38,799 nt of DNA. Source: Candidatus Roizmanbacteria bacterium RIFCSPHIGHO2_02_FULL_37_13b. GTDB taxonomy: Bacteria > Patescibacteriota > Microgenomatia > UBA1406 > HO2-37-13b. The stretch is from NCBI GenBank assembly GCA_001789395.1, contig MFZK01000004.1, forward strand, positions 17,145 through 55,943. Direction: 5' to 3'. Position numbers and translations under genes: made by a program. Each line of letters opens with the position of its first letter. Positions within the stretch are counted from its first letter, which is position 1. This document shows positions 34,281 to 38,799 of the stretch, piece after piece. The notes beneath the pieces were generated by a model. It was not told the origin of the DNA, did not search any database, and was given only the letters and a program-made list of their open reading frames with translations.

Positions 34281-34721
34281 TTAAATCCAAAGTTTAATTT
34301 TCAATACAATTAAGAAAATTGCGAGGATTATACGAATAATTATTACTAACCACAGTGGAAGATTGACCCATCCATAAAAAGGTAATGCGATACTTGGAGT
34401 GTCGTCAAAGCAATTGTCGAAAACTAAAGCTCCAAAAATCATATCCCAAGGAACTAATAAAAAAATTATCCAATAGGTTGTTACTAAAGTAATCCCTCCA
34501 CTCATATATGCAATAACAGAAGGCAATATTAGTGGTAAAAAAATCAAAAAAATAATGCCAATTATTTTCCATTCCCATTTTTTATAAATATTTTTTTTAT
34601 ATGAGGAAGAATAAGACAATTTCCTCTTCTCTTTAAACACTAGTCTATTGAATAGACCATCAATTGTAGCTAAGGAGATTAGATATAAAATACTAAGAAT
34701 TATAAAGATTGTTCCACTCAT
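34281..34721 (-). CDS. multi-pass membrane protein of unknown function
   Basis: ORF with about four TM segments. Confidence 0.6.
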   Translation of the reverse strand: MSGTIFIILSILYLISLATIDGLFNRLVFKEKRKLSYSSSYKKNIYKKWEWKIIGIIFLIFLPLILPSVIAYMSGGITLVTTYWIIFLLVPWDMIFGALVFDNCFDDTPSIALPFYGWVNLPLWLVIIIRIILAIFLIVLKIKLWI

Positions 34722-34797
34722 CTTTTAGAATTATACCCGAAAGCTTTAAGGGTAAAATGTTCCTAGACCCGCACACTCAGTAAAGTAGAATATTATT

Positions 34798-35169
34798 ATG
34801 ATCGACAAATGTTTTCAATGTGGTATTTGTTGTCGTTTGTTTTTAGTGAATTTATCTGAAGAAGAATACCGATCGGGTAAATACAGAACTCAGTTTGAAG
34901 AGTTTGGTTTGATTGATGATTTCCATAAGGCGACTCTCTATGGAGCGAACACTCTCAAACAAAAAGAAAATGGCGAATGCATCTATCTCAAGGAAAATAC
35001 ATGTAGTATTCATAAAACCAGACCTCAAGTTTGTAGAGAGTTTTTCTGTACTTCTAAGTTAAAAAAGTTTAGATATATGATTGAACAGATTGAAAAAAAG
35101 AGAACTATTTTGGAAAAAGAGAAAGAAGAGACGTGGGAAAAAAAGAAGTTCCCAAAATATAAATACTAA
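34798..35169 (+). CDS. YkgJ-type cysteine-cluster protein
   Basis: KCFQCGICCRLF...CIYLKENTCSIHKTRPQVCREFFC; TAGAAT-N6-ATG. Confidence 0.82.
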   Translation: MIDKCFQCGICCRLFLVNLSEEEYRSGKYRTQFEEFGLIDDFHKATLYGANTLKQKENGECIYLKENTCSIHKTRPQVCREFFCTSKLKKFRYMIEQIEKKRTILEKEKEETWEKKKFPKYKY

Positions 35170-35555
35170 TAGTGTTTGATTTCTGGCAATTCTTTTCCTT
35201 TAGGAACAAAACGGATTGATAAAGAATTGACGCAATGTCTTGTATTTTTATTTGTTAAATGTTCTCCTTGAAAGACATGTCCTAAATGAGCTCCACAATT
35301 TCTGCATTGAATCTCTATTCTTTGCCCGTCTGAATCAGGTAGTCGTTTAACCGCGTTTTGGAAATCTTCATCAAATGCCGGCCAACCGCATTTAGCGTCA
35401 AATTTGGCTTTTGATGAAAATAATGGAGCATAACAGCGTCGGCAGATAAATTTACCATCCTTGTAGAAATTATCATACTCGCCGGAAAATGGCGCTTCGG
35501 TGTCTTTATCTTCAATAATTCCTTTTTCTTTTCTCGTTAAGTCATTATATGGCAT
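35166..35555 (-). CDS. msrB: peptide-methionine (R)-S-oxide reductase
   Basis: CRRCYAPLFSSKAKFDAKCGWPAF, CRNCGAHLGHVF, RHCVNSLSIRF. Confidence 0.94.
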   Translation of the reverse strand: MPYNDLTRKEKGIIEDKDTEAPFSGEYDNFYKDGKFICRRCYAPLFSSKAKFDAKCGWPAFDEDFQNAVKRLPDSDGQRIEIQCRNCGAHLGHVFQGEHLTNKNTRHCVNSLSIRFVPKGKELPEIKHY

Positions 35556-35585
35556 AGATATTAGCTTAATTATATATATTATTAG

Positions 35586-35840
35586 TTGATGACCTATTTT
35601 GTCTATATACTTCTGTGTTCTGATAATACCTATTACACCGGTTGCACCAATAATTTGGATAGAAGATTAAAGGAGCATAACAATTCTAAAAAAGGTGCTC
35701 ACTATACTAAAATTAGAAGACCGGTAAAACTAGTTTACAAAAAAGAATTTAAAATACTTAAAAATGCTCGGCGACGGGAAAAAGAGATAAAAAATTGGAC
35801 AAGAGAAAGAAAAAAAGCATTATTAAAAGAGTTTGAATAG
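35586..35840 (+). CDS. GIY-YIG nuclease-superfamily protein
   Basis: FVYILLCSDNTYYTGCTNNLDRRLKEHN. Confidence 0.9.
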   Translation: MMTYFVYILLCSDNTYYTGCTNNLDRRLKEHNNSKKGAHYTKIRRPVKLVYKKEFKILKNARRREKEIKNWTRERKKALLKEFE

Positions 35841-35852
35841 TATAATTTCTTT

Positions 35853-36086
35853 ATGCAAACAGATGAAGGCAAAGTAATTGATAAAGACGGTGCAAAAATT
35901 GCTGTCTATAAAGATGAGACAGGGAAAGAACATCTTTTATCAGCAGTCTGTACTCATGCTGGCTGCATTGTTTCATGGAATAGTAATGATAAAACATGGG
36001 ATTGTCCGTGTCACGGATCGCGATTTGACAAAATGGGAAAGGTAATCGCTGGACCAGCAATAACTGATCTTGAAAAAGGAAAATGA
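35853..36086 (+). CDS. stand-alone Rieske [2Fe-2S] protein
   Basis: CTHAGC...CPCHGSRFD; TATAAT (35841-35846)-N6-ATG. Confidence 0.88.
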   Translation: MQTDEGKVIDKDGAKIAVYKDETGKEHLLSAVCTHAGCIVSWNSNDKTWDCPCHGSRFDKMGKVIAGPAITDLEKGK

Positions 36087-36144
36087 TGTTGATTGTTTAA
36101 TCAATCATTCTAAAGCTATCATTCTTGGAGTTTGATCTTCTTGA

Positions 36145-36150
36145 TATAAT
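36145..36150 (+). promoter_or_regulatory. -10 box of HAD gene
   Basis: TATAAT-N7-ATG(36158). Confidence 0.6.
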
Positions 36151-36157
36151 TCATCCT

Positions 36158-36850
36158 ATGAAAGCCGCTTTTTTCGATATTGATGGGACACTTGTTTCAG
36201 GTTTTTCGGGTGTATCATTTTTTGAATTTTTAGCAAATAAAAACAAGTTTAGAAAGAAAAATAGAGATGGTTTAGTAAAAGCTGTTAAGCAATATAAAGT
36301 TAGTAAAATCACATATGAGCAACTTGCAGTAATATGGGGACAAGAAATTGCTTCCGGGTTGAAAGGACAAAAGCGAACAGAAATTTATGGGTTATCAAGT
36401 GAATTTTGGCAATATGTGAAACCAAAATTTGCTGTTTGGGCAAAAAAACTTATTTCGTTATTTAATAGCCATCAATTTAACACGATTGCAATTTCCGGGT
36501 CGCCGATTGAATTGCTGAATCTCTACAAAGAAAAATTGGATTTTCAAAATGTTTATGCGACAACTGTTGAAACAAAAAATGATATATATACAGGAAAGTT
36601 AATTATAAATTTAGTTTTGGGAAAAGAAAAATAAATGATAGTTAACAATGTTGTTATAAAGGACCACATTGATCTGAAAGAGTCTTTTGGATTTGGAGAT
36701 AATGAGCACGACAGAGCATTTTTGGACAAAGTTGGGCATCCAATAGTAATAAGTTCTGAAAGTAGTCTAAAACACTTTGCAAAAAAACAAGGATGGCCGA
36801 TATTCAATTTTAGTGACGATGTCTTTGAAAAAGTAAAAGCTTTACTTTAG
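36158..36850 (+). CDS. HAD-family (IB-like) phosphatase interrupted by an in-frame TAA
   Basis: MKAAFFDIDGTLVSG...NTIAISGSPIELL...YTGKLIINLVLGKEK-TAA-ATG ATA...SFGFGDNEHDRAFLDKVGHPIVI; both halves in one frame. Confidence 0.75.
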
Positions 36851-36914
36851 AATTTAAATATTCCGTCGACAGGATATTATTTAATTTAAGGATTAAAATA
36901 ATTTCATTATAGAA

Positions 36915-37748
36915 ATGAATAAAAAAGATAAAGAGATAAAAAGACCAAAGCTACTAACATTCATTATCATTTTGACAATTCTTGGAGGAATAATTGGGAT
37001 TATTAGGTCTGTTCCTATTTTTAGTTTATACAATGCTGTCAAACAGGGTGGGATTACAGTGAGCGATAAAGTTACTATCCAGCAAGTTCAGTCAAATACA
37101 CCCGCATTTGAAAGCAAATTGCAGAAAGGTGATGTTATTCTCTCCGTTGATGGCAAAATTATTACTGATAGTTCAGAATTTGTAGAGATTTCGGATGCCA
37201 ATCAAGGAAAACAAATAACAATACTGATAAGTAGAAACGGACGAAACCAAACGATCAAATTGACTCCTAGAGTAGATCATCCAGCAAACGAAGGTAGAAT
37301 TGGTATTGTATTGTCAAATAGCAGCATCGAGAAAAAATCATTATATAAGTTAGTGCCTTTGGTTATTATAAGAGCTTATTCAGGCAGAGAAGAAAGATAT
37401 AGCTTATTCTTCGGCTCCCAAGTTTATCAGGATAAAGAGTTGCACCGATTAAAAAGTCTTATTTTTGGTATTATTTGGATTATTATTGGTGTAGCGCTTT
37501 GGAATTGGAAGAAATGGGCAATTTATATATGTGTGATATCGACTGCATTTTCAGTTTTATCATCTATTCCTTATCTGGTAAATCCAGCCAATTATCAACC
37601 TTATCAGTCACAATCGATATTTTTAGCAGTTTATGTTGCTAAAGCAAATATACCCAATATATTTGACACAATTTTTGTGATATTAGAATTATTGATTGAT
37701 TTAACTTTCACGTTTTACATATTCCGAAAGCGAAATTTATTTAAGTAG
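36915..37748 (+). CDS. membrane protein with PDZ domain
   Basis: TM, then VQSNTPAFESKLQKGDVILSVDGKIITDSSEFVEI, then C-terminal TM segments. Confidence 0.78.
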   Translation: MNKKDKEIKRPKLLTFIIILTILGGIIGIIRSVPIFSLYNAVKQGGITVSDKVTIQQVQSNTPAFESKLQKGDVILSVDGKIITDSSEFVEISDANQGKQITILISRNGRNQTIKLTPRVDHPANEGRIGIVLSNSSIEKKSLYKLVPLVIIRAYSGREERYSLFFGSQVYQDKELHRLKSLIFGIIWIIIGVALWNWKKWAIYICVISTAFSVLSSIPYLVNPANYQPYQSQSIFLAVYVAKANIPNIFDTIFVILELLIDLTFTFYIFRKRNLFK

Positions 37749-37879
37749 TATTTACTGAGCAATCACTATTACTTTTGGTCCCATTTACTTTAATCTTGTA
37801 TATCATTTAAGTGGTTCATAGTATTTATGGTTTTTACAACCATGTTATATAATTACTCAACAAAGTTATTTTTAGAAGT

Positions 37880-38383
37880 ATGGTGGATATAAAAGAAAGG
37901 ATTAAATATAAACGGCCTTCCTGGGATGATTACTTTATGGATGTTGCTCATGCTATCTCAAAACGGTCGACGTGCGACCGGGGTAGGAGCGGTTGTGTCA
38001 TCGCTAAAGATCAACAGGTTTTGGCGACGGGTTATGTCGGATCTCCCGTAGGATTTCCCCATTGCGATGAAGTGGGGCATAAAATGAAGAAGCTTACTCA
38101 TGAAGATGGGACAGTCACAAGCCATTGTGTTCGTACTGTCCATGCCGAGCAGAATGCGGTGACTCAGGCAGCCAAACGGGGGATAGCTCTTGATGGTTCG
38201 ACTGTCTACTGTAGGATGACGCCTTGCAGAGTATGTACGATGCTATTAATAAATTGCGGAATCAGACGTATTGCGTGTGAGCGGAAATATCATGATGGTG
38301 TTGAGTCTGAAAAAATGTTAAAAACAGCCGGAATTAAAATAACGTATAAATTTAATGAACGTCAAAAATATAAAAAGCAATAA
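37880..38383 (+). CDS. dCMP deaminase (ComEB-like)
   Basis: STCDRGRSGCVI, TVHAEQNAV, CRMTPCRVCTMLLINCG. Confidence 0.9.
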   Translation: MVDIKERIKYKRPSWDDYFMDVAHAISKRSTCDRGRSGCVIAKDQQVLATGYVGSPVGFPHCDEVGHKMKKLTHEDGTVTSHCVRTVHAEQNAVTQAAKRGIALDGSTVYCRMTPCRVCTMLLINCGIRRIACERKYHDGVESEKMLKTAGIKITYKFNERQKYKKQ

Positions 38384-38385
38384 AT

Positions 38386-38733
38386 ATGATTACTTTCGAA
38401 GATTTTCAAAAAGTTGATATCAGAGTCGGGAAAATTATTAAAGTTGAAGATTATCCCGAAGCAAGAAAACCATCGTATAAATTAAAAATAGATTTTGGAC
38501 CTGAGATCGGAATAAAAAAATCAGTCGGTCAATTTCCAGCAAACTATACAAAAGAAGAATTGCATGGAAAGCCGGTTGCTTGTGTCATCAACTTTCCTCC
38601 TCGTCAGATTGGTCCTGCTCTATCTGAAGTTTTGACACTTGGCTTTCCGGACGAGCAAGGAAATCCTATTTTAGTGATTCCGTCAAAAGAAGTCCCTTTA
38701 GGAGGAAGACTGAATAAGTTACGATACATATGA
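38386..38733 (+). CDS. csaA: CsaA-like tRNA-binding domain protein
   Basis: FQKVDIRVGKIIKVEDYPEARKPSYKLKIDFG, ACVINFPPRQIGPALSEVLTLGF. Confidence 0.88.
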   Translation: MITFEDFQKVDIRVGKIIKVEDYPEARKPSYKLKIDFGPEIGIKKSVGQFPANYTKEELHGKPVACVINFPPRQIGPALSEVLTLGFPDEQGNPILVIPSKEVPLGGRLNKLRYI

Positions 38734-38799
38734 GACTCTGAGGGTATATATTTATGCGGGGAAAAGTAGGAGTTTCAACAAGATATCAGCACGTCTTCT

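Noticed and set aside
1-38799. CRISPR array
   Set aside because: No regularly spaced direct repeats of CRISPR length; the repeats seen are 7-8-nt arrays or palindromes.

Overview
The window is AT-rich and gene-dense. Gene content and compactness suggest a Patescibacteria/CPR (Microgenomates-like) chromosome; this placement is inference, not a database result. The backbone is a nearly complete purine cluster on the minus strand (purF-N-D-L-Q-purP-purP-B-E-C) with purM on the plus strand nearby. Around it lie cca (partial), recJ, aspS, gltX, a D,D-carboxypeptidase, a sortase, transketolase, era, an ECF sigma operon, tRNA-Gln, an IS-like element, a PadR/DsrE operon, msrB, dCMP deaminase and csaA-like. 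The most notable items are: (1) a SAM-I (S-box) riboswitch with a terminator controlling a guanylate-kinase-like/histidine-phosphatase fusion; (2) a leader with a 12-codon ORF and tandem hairpins before an orphan gene that carries an apparent 1-nt frameshift; (3) a terminator-type attenuator directly upstream of purF; (4) recurrent TATAAT-N5-7-ATG promoters implying leaderless mRNAs; (5) 7- and 8-nt tandem micro-arrays inside conserved genes and at stop codons; (6) paired diverged structured repeats flanking an IS-like element beside tRNA-Gln. No CRISPR array or rRNA was seen.
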